In this document: positions 52,693 through 60,981 of the stretch, piece after piece
How the letters are laid out: every line of letters starts with the position of its first letter
How positions within the stretch are numbered: the first letter of the stretch is position 1
Assembly: GCF_027497235.1 (NCBI RefSeq)
Contig: NZ_CP114902.1
Coordinates: 1,749,501 to 1,813,500 of the forward strand
DNA length: 64,000 nt
Direction: 5' to 3'
DNA from: Micromonospora sp. WMMD1128
GTDB taxonomy: Bacteria > Actinomycetota > Actinomycetes > Mycobacteriales > Micromonosporaceae
Notes under the pieces: model-generated
Database searches by the model: none
What the model was told of the DNA's origin: nothing
Seen by the model: the letters and a program-made list of their open reading frames with translations, nothing else
Program-made: the position numbers and the translations under genes

Positions 52693-53379
52693 ATGCCCAG
52701 GTACGGACGAATCGGCGCGGGCCTCGCCGCGCTGGCGCTGCTGACCGGACTGGTCGGCGCCGCCCCCGCCACCGCCGCCCCCGCCACCGCACTCGCCAGC
52801 GCCGTGCTGACCTATCCCGCCCCCGGCGGCACCGCCGTCTCGGTGGGCGACGTCATCCAGGCCAGCCTGAAGAGCGGCACCAACGCCACCTTCTACTCCT
52901 CGGCCAGCGGCAGCACGGGCGTCAAGTGCGCCGCGTCCAGCTTCACCGCGAAGGTGCTGACCAACCCGACCGCGTCCGGCACCGCCACCGAGAGCCTCAC
53001 CGCGCAGACGTTCACCAGTTGCACCACGAACGTCTTCGGCACCACCGGTGTGCAGAGCGTGACCGTCAACAACCTGCCGTACACCACCTCGGTCACCAGC
53101 GCCGGCGTGGTCACCATCTCGGGCACGGCGGCTGCGCCGATCCAGAGCACCGTCGTGCTGAACTCGCTGCTCGGTGCGATCACCTGCGTCTACCGGACCA
53201 GCGCGAACAAGCTCACCGGTGTGGCGGCCAACGCCACCAACTCGATCGCCTTCACCAACCAGACCCTGACCAAGTTCTCCGGCCCGTCGCTCTGCTTCGG
53301 CACCGCCTACTTCACCGCCACCTACTCGCCGGTGAAGGACACCAGCAAGACCGGCAGCCCGGGCGTCTACGTCAACTGA
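52693..53379 (+). CDS. Secreted protein of unknown function
   Basis: A 228-residue protein with a signal peptide (about 1-28, ending ATAAPA) and a Ser/Thr/Gly/Asn-rich beta-type mature domain. Cysteines at SGSTGVKCAAS, FTSCTTN, ITCVYR and SLCFGT could form two disulfides. I recognise no domain; similar exported proteins accompany DUF6230 genes. Start ATG follows GAAGGAACAACC. Its stop lies inside the 3' end of the convergent acyltransferase gene (13-bp overlap). Confidence 0.72.
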   Translation: MPRYGRIGAGLAALALLTGLVGAAPATAAPATALASAVLTYPAPGGTAVSVGDVIQASLKSGTNATFYSSASGSTGVKCAASSFTAKVLTNPTASGTATESLTAQTFTSCTTNVFGTTGVQSVTVNNLPYTTSVTSAGVVTISGTAAAPIQSTVVLNSLLGAITCVYRTSANKLTGVAANATNSIAFTNQTLTKFSGPSLCFGTAYFTATYSPVKDTSKTGSPGVYVN

Positions 53380-54818
53380 CCACCGGGCCCACGGCCGGTG
53401 CCCGGCGGTTCGCCGGGCACCGGCCCCGCCCTGCGCCCCGCACGCGTGCCGCGGCCGGGTCGACCACGGCCGCCCCAGCCGGATCTGAGCAGTCGCAGCA
53501 GCCCCGCGCCGACCAGGTACGCCACGAGCGCCGGGACGGGCAGGCCGAGCGGGTCCGGCGCGCTGTTCGGCGCGAGGCTGTTCAGCAGCAGTCCGGCGAC
53601 CAGCCCGGCGTACCCGGCGACGGTCAGCGCGGTCCACGCCGGACCGTGCTCGCCGTCGGGCCGCCCCGCCCGGCCGCCGGCCGGGCGGCGGGTGCGGGCC
53701 TCGACCGGGCCGAAGACGGCGACCAGGGCCGAGAGCACCACGGTCAGGGCGAGCAGCCACGGGATCCGCCAGGCCCACCACGCCGGCGACCCGACCGGGG
53801 GCGTGGGCAGCACACCGAGCACGTCCAGCAGGCCGATCAGCAGGATCGCGGCCGTCAGGTGCCACAGGAATACGGTGAGCACCACCGCGTTCACCGCGAT
53901 CACCGCCTGCCACGGGCCGGGCCGGCGCAGCCAACGGCCGGCCGGGCGGCGCAGCAGCAGGATCAGCCCGAGCTGGGTGGCGGCGGCGGCGAGCAGCGCC
54001 AGGCTCGGCGGCGCGGCGTTGTCCAGCCGCTCGCCCGGCACGTGCAGCATCGCCACCGGGTACGGCCCGACAACGGTCAGCAGGATCAACGCGGCCACGC
54101 CGCCGGTGAGCAGGACTGCGCCGGCCCGGCGGGACAGCGGCAGCCGACGATGGCGGGGAAGCTGGGGTACGCGGGCGTCGTACCAGGCGAAGCCGAGCTG
54201 GTGCAGGGCCAGCCAGGCGAACAGGTAGTTGCCGTCGGCCAGTCCGCCCGGACCGAGCAGCCGGCCCAGGTCACCGAGCGCGACGAGACCGACGAGCACC
54301 GCCGGCACGGCCAGCCCGAACCGGCGGTGCAGCGCGTACATCGGCGGGGTCAGCGCCACCGCCACGAGATAGGCGACCAGGAACCAGAGTGGGATGGTGG
54401 CGAACCAGACCACCGTACGGACCTGGGCCGGCTCGGCGTCGCGTACGGTGGCGACCGCGGCGCCGGCGGTCAGCACCAGCAGCAGCATGGTGGTCGGTCG
54501 GACCAGCCGGGCGCTGCGGTCCACCAGCCAGCCGGTCGCGGTCCCGCCCCGGCCCCGGCGGGCGGTGAGAGAGGCGGCGTTGGCGTAGCCGCCGACCAGG
54601 AAGAACACCGGCATCACCTGGGCCAGCCAGGTCAGCGGCCAGGCCCAGGGCAGGTCGGCCAGCGCCGAGTGACCGGCCGGACGGCCGTGGTCGTACCCGA
54701 TCGCGGTCACGCCCCAGTGGCCGAGCACGACCAGGGTGATCGCCAGCGCCCGGAGCAGGTCGACGTAGCGCTCCCGCTCCGGCGGCGTGCGCTCGGCGAG
54801 CTGCCGCAGGCGGCGCAT
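53367..54818 (-). CDS. Acyltransferase-3 family membrane protein
   Basis: A 483-residue integral membrane protein with about ten hydrophobic segments. The acyltransferase-3 start RYVDLLRALAITLVVLGHWGV has the catalytic His, and VMPVFFLVGGYANA and WFLVAYL follow. These enzymes O-acetylate or acylate exported glycans or lipids. The C-terminus is Arg/Gly/Pro-rich and overlaps the convergent gene's end. Target unknown. Confidence 0.85.
   Translation of the reverse strand: MRRLRQLAERTPPERERYVDLLRALAITLVVLGHWGVTAIGYDHGRPAGHSALADLPWAWPLTWLAQVMPVFFLVGGYANAASLTARRGRGGTATGWLVDRSARLVRPTTMLLLVLTAGAAVATVRDAEPAQVRTVVWFATIPLWFLVAYLVAVALTPPMYALHRRFGLAVPAVLVGLVALGDLGRLLGPGGLADGNYLFAWLALHQLGFAWYDARVPQLPRHRRLPLSRRAGAVLLTGGVAALILLTVVGPYPVAMLHVPGERLDNAAPPSLALLAAAATQLGLILLLRRPAGRWLRRPGPWQAVIAVNAVVLTVFLWHLTAAILLIGLLDVLGVLPTPPVGSPAWWAWRIPWLLALTVVLSALVAVFGPVEARTRRPAGGRAGRPDGEHGPAWTALTVAGYAGLVAGLLLNSLAPNSAPDPLGLPVPALVAYLVGAGLLRLLRSGWGGRGRPGRGTRAGRRAGPVPGEPPGTGRGPGGQLT
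53393..53425 (+). terminator. Terminator of the secreted-protein gene, located inside the convergent acyltransferase gene
   Basis: A perfect 14-bp stem (GGCCGGTGCCCGGC, arms 53393-53406 and 53412-53425) with a GGTTC loop starts 13 bp after the plus-strand stop, within codons for the acyltransferase tail. Confidence 0.75.
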
Positions 54819-54868
54819 GGCCCCAGGCTATGCCAGCTCTCGACGACCGATATGGATAACAGAGTCGC

Positions 54869-54898
54869 TTGACTGGTAGGAGATCTCCTACCTATGCT
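54869..54898 (+). promoter_or_regulatory. Promoter with an 18-bp palindromic operator filling its spacer (VOC-ArsR-SRPBCC operon)
   Basis: TTGACT (-35, 54869-54874) and TATGCT (-10, 54893-54898) are separated by exactly 18 bp, and those 18 bp are the perfect palindrome GGTAGGAGATCTCCTACC (54875-54892). The expected transcript start is at or near the ATG 54906, so the mRNA would be leaderless. The ArsR protein of the operon is the likely binder. Confidence 0.8.
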
Positions 54899-54905
54899 GG
54901 CGGTC

Positions 54906-55280
54906 ATGTCCGTCACCCGTGTGCAGATCGTTTCCGTGCCCGTCCGCGACCAGGACCGGGCCCGCGACTTCTACGTCGACGTCCTCGGCCTCGACCTGGT
55001 CCGGGACAACCCGATGGGGCCCGGTGGCCGCTGGGTCCAGGTGGCCCCGAAGGGTGCCGCGACCACGCTGACGCTCGTCACCTGGTTCGACAGCATGCCG
55101 CCCGGTTCCCTGCGCGGCCTGGTGCTGGAGACCGACGACCTCGACGCCGACGTCACCCGGCTGGGCGAGCGGGGCCTGACGTTCGCCGAGGACGGCGTCC
55201 AGGTCGCGCCCTGGGGCCGCTACGTCACGTTCGCCGACCCGGAGGGCAACGGCATCGTGCTCCAGGAGACCCGTGTCTGA
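54906..55280 (+). CDS. VOC-family (glyoxalase/dioxygenase-fold) protein
   Basis: A 124-residue vicinal-oxygen-chelate protein (MSVTRVQIVSVPVRDQDRARDFYVDVLGLDL), with the two beta-alpha-beta-beta-beta units and an end FADPEGNGIVLQETRV. Start ATG 54906 was chosen because a complete promoter ends just before it; ATG 54894 overlaps the -10 box. Function may be glyoxalase, dioxygenase or antibiotic binding. It is the first gene of an operon; its last 8 bp overlap arsR. Confidence 0.85.
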   Translation: MSVTRVQIVSVPVRDQDRARDFYVDVLGLDLVRDNPMGPGGRWVQVAPKGAATTLTLVTWFDSMPPGSLRGLVLETDDLDADVTRLGERGLTFAEDGVQVAPWGRYVTFADPEGNGIVLQETRV

Positions 55281-55593
55281 GTCGGACGTGTTCGCGGCCC
55301 TCGCCAACCCCACCCGGCGGGAACTGCTGCGGCTGCTCCGCGAGGAGGGGGAGCAGCCGGTGCAGCGCCTCGCCGACCGCTTCGACATGCGCCGCCCCAG
55401 CCTGTCCGAGCACCTGCGGGTGCTCAAGGAGGCCGGGCTGGTCACCGAGCAGCCGGTCGGCCGGCAGCGCTTCTACGCGCTGCGCCCCGAGCCGCTGCGC
55501 GAGGTGGCCGACTGGCTCACCCCGTACGAGCGGTTCTGGCGGTCCCGCCTGGCGGGCCTGCGCGAGGTGTTGGACGGGATGCCGGATGGCTGA
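55273..55593 (+). CDS. ArsR-family transcriptional repressor
   Basis: A 106-residue winged-helix protein (VFAALANPTRRELLRLLREEGEQPVQRLADRFDMRRPSLSEHLRVLKEAGLV; key part RPSLSEHLRVLKEAGLV). The metal-site Cys residues of classical ArsR are absent, so it belongs to the group linked with SRPBCC proteins that senses small molecules or redox. Start GTG 55273 overlaps the VOC end by 8 bp; its own end overlaps the SRPBCC gene by 8 bp. It very likely binds the palindrome at 54875-54892. Confidence 0.88.
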   Translation: MSESDVFAALANPTRRELLRLLREEGEQPVQRLADRFDMRRPSLSEHLRVLKEAGLVTEQPVGRQRFYALRPEPLREVADWLTPYERFWRSRLAGLREVLDGMPDG

Positions 55594-56017
55594 GCCGACC
55601 CGCATCGCGGTGGACCAGTTCCTGCCCCATCCGCCGGCCAAGGTCTGGCGCGCGCTGACCGATTCTGATCTGATCGCCCGCTGGCTCATGCCGAACGACT
55701 TCCGGCCGGCCCGGGGGCACCGGTTCACCCTGCGGACCGTCCCGCGCCCCGGGCAGGGTTTCGACGGCACGGTCCACTGCGAGGTGCTGGAACTCGACGA
55801 GCCACACCGGATGCGGTGGGCCTGGCGCGGCGGCCCGCTCGACACGGTGGTCACCTGGACCCTGGCACCGGAGGGCCGGGGCACCCGCCTGTTCCTGGAA
55901 CACGCCGGCTTCGACCCGGACGACCCGCTCCAGCGGCGGACGTTCACGCTGCTGGACGGCGGCTGGCGCACCACGGTCTGGACCCGTCTCGCCGACACGC
56001 TGGCCGCCCTGCCCTGA
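55586..56017 (+). CDS. SRPBCC (AHSA1-like) domain protein
   Basis: A 143-residue START-like protein (VDQFLPHPPAKVWRALTDSDLIARWLMPNDF) ending RLADTLAALP. ArsR-SRPBCC pairs are widespread; the SRPBCC protein is thought to bind a hydrophobic ligand or help remove it. Start ATG 55586 lies within the arsR 3' end (8-bp overlap). The region after it, 56018-56680, holds no gene, only short repeats and a hairpin. Confidence 0.85.
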   Translation: MAEPTRIAVDQFLPHPPAKVWRALTDSDLIARWLMPNDFRPARGHRFTLRTVPRPGQGFDGTVHCEVLELDEPHRMRWAWRGGPLDTVVTWTLAPEGRGTRLFLEHAGFDPDDPLQRRTFTLLDGGWRTTVWTRLADTLAALP

Positions 56018-56050
56018 GCCGTCCCGGCCCGGCCGGTGGCCGGTGGCCGC

Positions 56051-56150
56051 GGTCGTCCGTGGTCGTGGTCCGTGGTCGTGGTCCGTGGCCGTGGTTCTTG
56101 GTCGTGGTTCTTGGTCGTGGTTCTTGGTCGTGGTTGGTGGTCGTGGTCCG
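56051..56150. repeat. 12-bp-type GTGGTCGTGG simple repeat
   Basis: About eight degenerate copies of GGTCGTGGTCCGT and GGTCGTGGTTCTT follow the SRPBCC stop. They would code for Arg/Thr/His repeats on the minus strand, but no gene start is convincing there. Confidence 0.8.
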
Positions 56151-56270
56151 CCGCCGCCTGGCGCGCCGAACGGGTCGGCGGGCCAGGTTCTGCCGTCCCG
56201 GCGCCACGGTGCCGACCGCAGCGACCCCGCGCCTGGTGCCGGCTGAAGGACGGCGGTGCCCGCCCCGGCG

Positions 56271-56340
56271 TGGCCGTCGGCGGAGGAGGTGGCCGTCGGC
56301 GGAGAATGTCGCCGTCGGCGGAGGAGGTGGCCGATCGGCG
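56271..56340. repeat. 19-bp tandem repeat, about 3.7 copies
   Basis: Units TGGCCGTCGGCGGAGGAGG begin at 56271, 56290, 56309 and 56328 with small changes. The array ends one or two bases before the inverted repeat at 56342. Confidence 0.85.
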
Positions 56341-56341
56341 G

Positions 56342-56414
56342 CTAGAAACTTGATGACGCGGACGATTCAAGGCAACCGGCCGTCGGTGAGCCATCTATGT
56401 CATCAAGTTTCTAG
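56342..56414. repeat. Inverted repeat with perfect 16-bp ends (73 bp)
   Basis: CTAGAAACTTGATGAC (56342-56357) and its reverse complement (56399-56414) enclose 41 bp. One end, with its flank, resembles the 31-bp repeat at 32845-32875. It could be a miniature element or a terminator; there is no ORF within. The region from 56415 to 56680 is G-rich and, to my reading, empty. Confidence 0.85.
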
Positions 56415-56680
56415 GCACCCGAGGGCGGTCCCGCCCTGGCGCTCGGCGAGGCGGCCGGGAGTCACTCACGGGTGCCTCGCCGCGCTGGGAGCAGGAACGA
56501 CTCGCTCCACCGGCCATCGCTTTCGATGGTGGTGAGCAGTGGTTGCTTCGGCTCCAGGAGGGCGTGGCAGGCACCATCCGTCCGCGCCACCCGCAGAGGG
56601 CGTGCGGGGTGCCCGGGGGGCGTGCGGGGACGGGCAGGGTGCCGGGGGGAGGGGCGTGCGGGGGGCGGGCGGGGTGCGGG

Positions 56681-57670
56681 TCACGCCGGCGGCGGGACGA
56701 GCCGGGCGTGCAGCACGGCCGGGTCGGACACCTCGGGTAGGTCGCGGGCGGCGAGCCAGGCCGCGGCGGCGGCGCCGTCCCCAGCGCCGTGCAGCGGTGC
56801 TCCCGGCCAGCGGCGGGACAGTTCGGCGCGGACCGCGGCGGCGAGCGGGGTATCGCCGGTGAGCAGGCCACCGCCGAGCACCACGGGGTCGGACGCACCG
56901 GCGGGGCGGATCCGGGAGACGCTCTCCGCCAGCAGCTCGGCGGCCTCCGCGATCAGGGCGCTGCCGGTCGGCTCACCCTCGCGGGCCGCCGAGACGACAA
57001 GCGGCGCGAGTCGGGCCAGCTCCACCGGTGGGCGTCGGGTCACCGCCTGCACCACGGCGTCGACTGTGGCCCTGGGTCGGGCGGCCACCTCGCTGCTGCC
57101 GGTCAGCTCCGTCAGGACGCGGCGGGCGAGTTCGCCCGGCGGGTCGGCGCGGTCCAGGTCGGTCAGCAGCCGGCGGACCGCCTCCCGACCGAGCCAGAAC
57201 CCGGAGCCCGCGTCGCCGAGCAGCCAGCCGTGACCGTCCGCGGTGCGGTCCAGGCGCAGCCCGCGCACCTGGGCGGCGATCGCGCCGGTGCCGGCGATGA
57301 GCACCGTGCCGTCCGGGGCGGCGGTGCCGGAGGCGTAGGCGACCAGGGCGTCGCCGTGCACCGTGTACGGGCACCGCAGCCCCGCGTCGGTCCACGCCCG
57401 GTCGAAGGCGGCGCGGCCGGTCGGGTCGGCGAGGAGGCGGCCGGCGCCGGCGAGGCCGATCACGCCGGCGCGTACCCGGGTCGGGTCGATGTCGGTGAGC
57501 GCCGCGCGCAGGGCGGAGAGCAGCTCGGCGGCGGCCGGCTCGGCGCCGTGACTGGTCGGGTTGCCGCCGCCCGCGCGGCCGGTGCCCAGGCGTACGCCGT
57601 CGAGGCTCAGGGCGGTGGCGCGGGTGGACGTACCCCCGACGTCGAGGCCGACCACGACGGTGTCCGACAT
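56681..57670 (-). CDS. N-acetylglucosamine kinase-like protein (BadF/BadG/BcrA/BcrD ATPase fold)
   Basis: A 329-residue sugar kinase of the NAGK/ROK-like ATPase fold. Phosphate motif 1 is VGLDVGGTSTRATAL; phosphate 2 is LIAGTGAIAAQV; GWLLGDAGSGFWLGREA is characteristic. Start ATG 57670 (MSDTVVVG) follows GGAG; ATG 57679 is in frame. It is divergent from the RpiR-SIS-NgcEFG operon and probably phosphorylates the imported amino sugar (GlcNAc or MurNAc-type). Substrate inferred from context. Confidence 0.87.
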   Translation of the reverse strand: MSDTVVVGLDVGGTSTRATALSLDGVRLGTGRAGGGNPTSHGAEPAAAELLSALRAALTDIDPTRVRAGVIGLAGAGRLLADPTGRAAFDRAWTDAGLRCPYTVHGDALVAYASGTAAPDGTVLIAGTGAIAAQVRGLRLDRTADGHGWLLGDAGSGFWLGREAVRRLLTDLDRADPPGELARRVLTELTGSSEVAARPRATVDAVVQAVTRRPPVELARLAPLVVSAAREGEPTGSALIAEAAELLAESVSRIRPAGASDPVVLGGGLLTGDTPLAAAVRAELSRRWPGAPLHGAGDGAAAAAWLAARDLPEVSDPAVLHARLVPPPA

Positions 57671-57731
57671 GGTCTCCATGCTGGTGGGGCCGGTCCGCCC
57701 GGCGCAAGATCGCGGCCGGGCGGCAGGTAAC

Positions 57732-57789
57732 AGTTTGAAAACTTCGCCCACAGCCTTGACACGGAGGGGCCTTCAGTAAGAACTTTTAC
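57732..57789. promoter_or_regulatory. Operator/promoter region between the kinase and rpiR
   Basis: AGTTTGAAAACT (57732-57743) and GTAA-N6-TTAC (57776-57789) are two inverted repeats in a 158-bp divergent gap. TTGACA at 57756-57761 is a good -35 toward the operon. The RpiR protein is a likely binder. I see no DasR-type site. Confidence 0.45.
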
Positions 57790-57828
57790 CACTAACAGTT
57801 AACACTCCTTTCCGAAAGGCTTCCGCCG

Positions 57829-58776
57829 ATGGCCGAGCACGAGGTCGAGACTTCCGCGGGAACCGCGGTGGTCGACGCCGCTCCGGCCGACCGGCGGGGC
57901 GTCGACGGGGTGCTGGCCAGGGTCCGGGCCGGCGCGGCGGAGCTGACGGGAGCCCTGCGCCGGGTCGCTGAGCACGTGCTCAGCGACCCGGAGGCAGCGG
58001 CGCGCGCGACGATCGTCGAGCTGGCCGAGCGCAGCGGCACCTCGCCGGCGACCATCACCCGGTTCTGCCGGGCGATGGGCTTCGAGGGGTACGCCGACCT
58101 GCGCCTCGGCATCGCCGCCGAAACCGGCCGGGCCCGCTCCGCCGGCTGGACCGTCGACATCGGCCGCGAGATCCAACCGGGCGACCCGCTCTCCCGGGTG
58201 CTCGACCAGATCATGGCCGCGGACACCCGGGCCATGCACGACACCGCCGCGCTGCTCGACCTGGCCGAGGTGGAACGCGCCGCGGTCGCCATCGCCGGGG
58301 CGAACCGGGTGAACATCTTCGGCGCCAGCGGCAGCGCCCTGGTCGGCGAGGAGATGCAGTTCAGCCTGCACCGCATCGGGGTGGCCGCCTGGGCGTGGAG
58401 CGACGTGCACGAGGGCCTGGCCAGCGCCGCGCTGCTGAGCGCCGGCGACGTCGCGCTCGGCATCTCACACACCGGTCAGACCCGGGAGACCATCGAGCTG
58501 CTCGCCGAGGCGGGCAGCCGCGGGGCCACCACCGTCGCGTTGACCGGCTTCCCCCGTTCGCCGCTCGCCGAGCTGGCCGACATCGTCCTGGTCACCGCCA
58601 GCCAGGCCACCACCTTCCGGCCGGATGCGCTCTCCGCCCGGCATCCCCAGCTCGTCGTACTCGACCTGCTCTACATCGCGGTGGCGCAGCGCACCCACGA
58701 CCGCGCCCACGCGGCCTTCCGGCGTACCGCCCAGGCCGTGGACGGGCACAAGGCCGCGAAGGGGGCCCTCTCATGA
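57829..58776 (+). CDS. MurR/RpiR-family transcriptional regulator
   Basis: A 315-residue regulator with an N-terminal HTH_6 (about 40-100: ATIVELAERSGTSPATITRFCRAMGFEGYADLR, key part SPATITRFCRAMGF) and a C-terminal SIS domain (NIFGASGSALVGEEMQFSL ... GISHTGQTRETIELL) that binds a sugar phosphate. Start ATG after CTCCTTTCCGAAAGG. It is the first gene of the aminosugar operon and overlaps the SIS gene by 4 bp (ATGA). Confidence 0.9.
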   Translation: MAEHEVETSAGTAVVDAAPADRRGVDGVLARVRAGAAELTGALRRVAEHVLSDPEAAARATIVELAERSGTSPATITRFCRAMGFEGYADLRLGIAAETGRARSAGWTVDIGREIQPGDPLSRVLDQIMAADTRAMHDTAALLDLAEVERAAVAIAGANRVNIFGASGSALVGEEMQFSLHRIGVAAWAWSDVHEGLASAALLSAGDVALGISHTGQTRETIELLAEAGSRGATTVALTGFPRSPLAELADIVLVTASQATTFRPDALSARHPQLVVLDLLYIAVAQRTHDRAHAAFRRTAQAVDGHKAAKGALS

Positions 58777-59522
58777 TCAGTGCCCAGGGGTACGCGGACG
58801 CCGTCCGCCCGGTCCTCGACCGGCTGGTGGACAGCCAGGCGACGGCGGTGCACCGGGCGGCGGACCTGATCGCCGGCGGCCTGCGCGCCGGTGGCGTGCT
58901 CCAGGCGTTCGGCGCCGGCCACTCGGAGGCGTTCGCCGCCGAGCTGGTCGCCCGGGCCGGCGGCCTGGTCCCCGCCAACCGACTCTCCCTGCACGACCTC
59001 GTGCTGCACGGCGACGCGCCCCGCGACGTGCTCGCCGACCCCAAGCTGGAACGCGACCCGGCGGTGGCGCATGATCTCCTCGCCCTGGCGGCGCCGCAAC
59101 CGGAGGACGTGTTCGTCGTCGCCTCGCAATCCGGCATCAACGGCTCGGTGGTCGAGTTGGCGACGCTCGTCAAGCGGGGCGGCCACCCCCTGATCGCGGT
59201 CACGTCGGTCGAGCACACGGCCCGGGTCGCCCCTCGGCACCCCTCCGGGCACCGGCTCGTCGACCTCGCCGACGTCGTGCTGGACAACGGCGCGCCGTAC
59301 GGTGACGCACTGCTGCCGCTCGAGGGCGGCGGCGCGGTCTGTGCGGTCTCCTCGGTCACCGCGGCGCTGCTGGCGCAGCTGCTGACCGCCGAGGTCGTAC
59401 GACGGTTCCACCAGGCCGGAGAGGTGCCCCCTATCTACCTCTCCGCCAACGTCCCCGGTGGGGACGAGCACAACCTCGCCCTCGAGTCGCGGTACGCCGG
59501 GCGTCTCCGGCGGACCGCCTGA
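58773..59522 (+). CDS. SIS-domain sugar isomerase-like protein (UPF0309 / MurQ-like)
   Basis: A 249-residue phosphosugar-binding protein with VLQAFGAGHSEAFAAELVARAGG and VVASQSGINGSVVELATLVKRGGHPLIAVTS, the SIS sugar-phosphate loops. It could be an isomerase, an etherase (MurQ-like) or a deaminase; I cannot decide. It overlaps the RpiR gene by 4 bp and precedes NgcE by 24 bp, so it acts on the sugar that the ABC transporter brings in. Confidence 0.82.
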   Translation: MISAQGYADAVRPVLDRLVDSQATAVHRAADLIAGGLRAGGVLQAFGAGHSEAFAAELVARAGGLVPANRLSLHDLVLHGDAPRDVLADPKLERDPAVAHDLLALAAPQPEDVFVVASQSGINGSVVELATLVKRGGHPLIAVTSVEHTARVAPRHPSGHRLVDLADVVLDNGAPYGDALLPLEGGGAVCAVSSVTAALLAQLLTAEVVRRFHQAGEVPPIYLSANVPGGDEHNLALESRYAGRLRRTA

Positions 59523-59546
59523 CCCGACACCACAAGGAGAGACAAG

Positions 59547-60959
59547 ATGTCGGTTACCCCCGAGAAGTCCGACCTCAGCCGTCGGACGCTGCTCCAGCGC
59601 GCCGGCGCGGCCGGCCTGATGGCCATCCCGGCGGCCGGTCTGCTCAGCGCCTGCGCCGGCAGCGAGCCGAGCAAGTCCGACAGCGGCGGCGGCGCGGCCA
59701 AGAGCGACGACAACCCGTTCGGTGTCAAGGACGGCAGCGCCGTCAAGGTGGTCGTGTTCAACGGCGGCCTGGGCGACCAGTGGGCGAAGGAGGACAAGGT
59801 CGTCTTCAACGCCAAGCACCCGAACGTCACGGTCAACATGTCTTCCACCCAGAAGATCAAGACCGAAGAGCAGCCCAAGATGGCGACCCAGCCGAGCGAC
59901 CTGGTGATGAACTCGGGCGCCGACATGATGGACCGCAGCACCCTGATCAACGAGGGCGCCATCGAGCCGCTCGACGACCTGCTCACCGCGCCCGCCTGGG
60001 ACGGCGAGGGCACGGTCGGCGACTCGCTGCTGCCCGGCACCGTCGCCGACGGCACCCAGAACGGCAAGTTCTACGTGGTGAACGTCGCCTACACGGTCTG
60101 GGGCAACTGGTACAACGCCGCCCTGTTCAAGAAGGAGGGGTGGACGCCGCCGACCACCTGGGACGAGTTCTTCGCCCTGGCGCCGAAGATCAAGGCCAAG
60201 GGCATGGCGCCGTACGTGCACGACGCGGCGCACGGCTACTACCCGCGCTGGGCGCTGTTCGCCAGCATCTGGAAGGCGGTCGGCAAGCAGGCCGTCGTCG
60301 ACATCGACAACCTCAAGGACGGCGCCTGGAAGGCCGACGGCATCGTCGCCGCGCTGGAGCCGTGGGAGAAGCTGGTCAAGGACAAGCTGCTGCTGCCGGG
60401 CAAGCTCGACCACACCCAGTCGCAGCAGGCGTGGCTGGACGGCAAGGCGGCGTTCATCCAGGTCGGCACGTGGCTGAAGAACGAGATGGCGTCGACCATC
60501 CCGCCGGGCTTCGAGCTGACCATCTCCGACTACTGGAGCAAGCCCGGCGACAAGGCCGCCAAGGACGTCTTCGCCTCCTCCGGCGAGGGCTTCGTGGTGC
60601 CCAGCAAGGCACCGAACAAGGAGGCCGCGAAGGAGTTCCTGCGGGCCATCCTGTCCAAGACCGGGTCGGCGAAGTTCGCCGAGCTGACCAAGTCGCTGGC
60701 ATCCACGAAGGGCTCCGGCGACAACGTCCAGGACAGCGCGCTGGCCAGCGCGAACGCCCTCGTCAAGGGCGGCAGCGGGGATCTCATCTCGGTGAAGTTC
60801 CCGGACTTCTACGCCGACCTGGACAAGGAGAGCCAGAACCTCTCCGAGGAGCTGATGGCGGGCCGGCTCACCGCGCAGCAGTTCGTCGACAAGATGCAGA
60901 CGGCCGCCGACAAGGTCGCCAAGGACTCGTCGATCAAGAAGCAGACCCGCACCGCCTGA
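59547..60959 (+). CDS. ngcE: Sugar ABC transporter lipoprotein, NgcE-like (GlcNAc/diacetylchitobiose binding)
   Basis: A 470-residue extracellular solute-binding lipoprotein. The N-terminus has a twin-arginine motif (SRRTLLQ) and a lipobox with LLSAC, so it is probably exported folded and lipidated. The binding domain follows after a Ser/Gly linker. The length, Tat-lipobox and neighbours fit NgcE of Streptomyces, which binds GlcNAc and chitobiose. Other sugars remain possible. Start ATG follows CACAAGGAGAG. Confidence 0.87.
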   Translation: MSVTPEKSDLSRRTLLQRAGAAGLMAIPAAGLLSACAGSEPSKSDSGGGAAKSDDNPFGVKDGSAVKVVVFNGGLGDQWAKEDKVVFNAKHPNVTVNMSSTQKIKTEEQPKMATQPSDLVMNSGADMMDRSTLINEGAIEPLDDLLTAPAWDGEGTVGDSLLPGTVADGTQNGKFYVVNVAYTVWGNWYNAALFKKEGWTPPTTWDEFFALAPKIKAKGMAPYVHDAAHGYYPRWALFASIWKAVGKQAVVDIDNLKDGAWKADGIVAALEPWEKLVKDKLLLPGKLDHTQSQQAWLDGKAAFIQVGTWLKNEMASTIPPGFELTISDYWSKPGDKAAKDVFASSGEGFVVPSKAPNKEAAKEFLRAILSKTGSAKFAELTKSLASTKGSGDNVQDSALASANALVKGGSGDLISVKFPDFYADLDKESQNLSEELMAGRLTAQQFVDKMQTAADKVAKDSSIKKQTRTA

Positions 60960-60981
60960 CGCTGTCGAGGAAGTGAGTTCA

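Noticed and set aside
56395..56898. Minus-strand Pro/Arg/Thr-rich ORF after the kinase gene
   Set aside because: It has repeat-derived composition, overlaps the kinase 3' end and has no convincing start or domain.
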